Source: CAJXZP01 sp047610145
GTDB taxonomy: Bacteria > Bacteroidota > Bacteroidia > Flavobacteriales_G > Salibacteraceae
Direction: 5' to 3'
NCBI GenBank assembly: GCA_047610145.1
Contig: JBLFZF010000013.1
Coordinates: 1 to 41,757, forward strand
DNA length: 41,757 bases
Shown here: one piece after another, positions 41,628 to 41,757 of the stretch
How the letters are laid out: each line of letters starts with the position of its first letter
Numbering within the stretch: position 1 is the first letter of the stretch
Notes under the pieces: model-generated
The model's database searches: none
Seen by the model: the letters and a program-made list of their open reading frames with translations, nothing else
Told to the model about the DNA's origin: nothing
Position numbers and translations under genes: made by a program

Positions 41628-41757
41628 TTTGTTTTTTATGCTAGCTATAATCTCAAGCTATTTTCACATTTATTCAAACGTTAACTAACCATTTGTAGTA
41701 TACGTATAGGGAACGGTTTTTTAAAAAAAAAATCTTCTTAAAACTCTACGCGAAGTA

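Overview
The window looks like chromosomal DNA of an AT-rich member of the Bacteroidota, most likely a marine Flavobacteriales-type bacterium. The evidence is a PorV/PorQ-type outer-membrane protein, type A and type B sorting domains of the type IX secretion system (T9SS), a class II EPSP synthase beside aroB, several Bacteroidota-type lipoprotein signals, the lack of Shine-Dalgarno sequences, and repeated TAnnTTTG promoter elements (the Bacteroidota -7 box). No plasmid, phage, IS or CRISPR structure was seen.

Layout: (1) 1-3289: end of a large T9SS-exported protein and a PorV/PorQ-family barrel. (2) 3390-6927: housekeeping genes greA, HIT hydrolase, ruvC, a flippase-like membrane protein and a GT2 glycosyltransferase. 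(3) 7006-13562: a surface and secreted protein block. It holds a tail-fiber-like protein whose start is interrupted at a 7-bp tandem repeat, a DUF6970-like lipoprotein, an M4 metalloprotease that has lost its catalytic core, a small lipoprotein, and a 1113-residue choice-of-anchor-L/T9SS type B protein. (4) 13563-16201 (minus): flavin reductase, DUF3127 protein and AtoE-like short-chain fatty-acid transporter as one operon. (5) 16353-19269: tRNA-Leu(TAG), a small membrane protein, aroB and aroA. (6) 19321-24113: di-heme peroxidase, short-chain dehydrogenase, and a helix-hairpin-helix/barrel pair. (7) 24304-27440: remains of a nitrous-oxide-reductase (nos) cluster. A c-type cytochrome and nosL are intact; an accessory membrane gene, nosD, nosF and nosY survive only as frameshifted scraps; nosZ is gone. 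(8) 27489-28553: a two-domain VOC protein, then another decayed stretch. (9) 29291-33984: phenylacetyl-CoA epoxidase genes, paaE divergent from paaABCD. (10) 34130-36001: a broken histidine kinase/response regulator pair abutting a TonB C-terminal fragment. (11) 36030-41627 (minus): tandem-DUF302 lipoprotein with a sulfatase that has an unusual active-site motif, CIA30 protein, a small lipoprotein and a DUF3050 protein.

The overall theme is a compact core genome with several loci caught in decay: denitrification step N2O to N2, a two-component system, a secreted protease and an unknown secreted protein. One surface gene may be switched by a heptanucleotide repeat. The most notable points are the eroded nos cluster, the frame-breaking 7-bp repeat at 7091-7111 and the sulfatase with a CSVTR motif.
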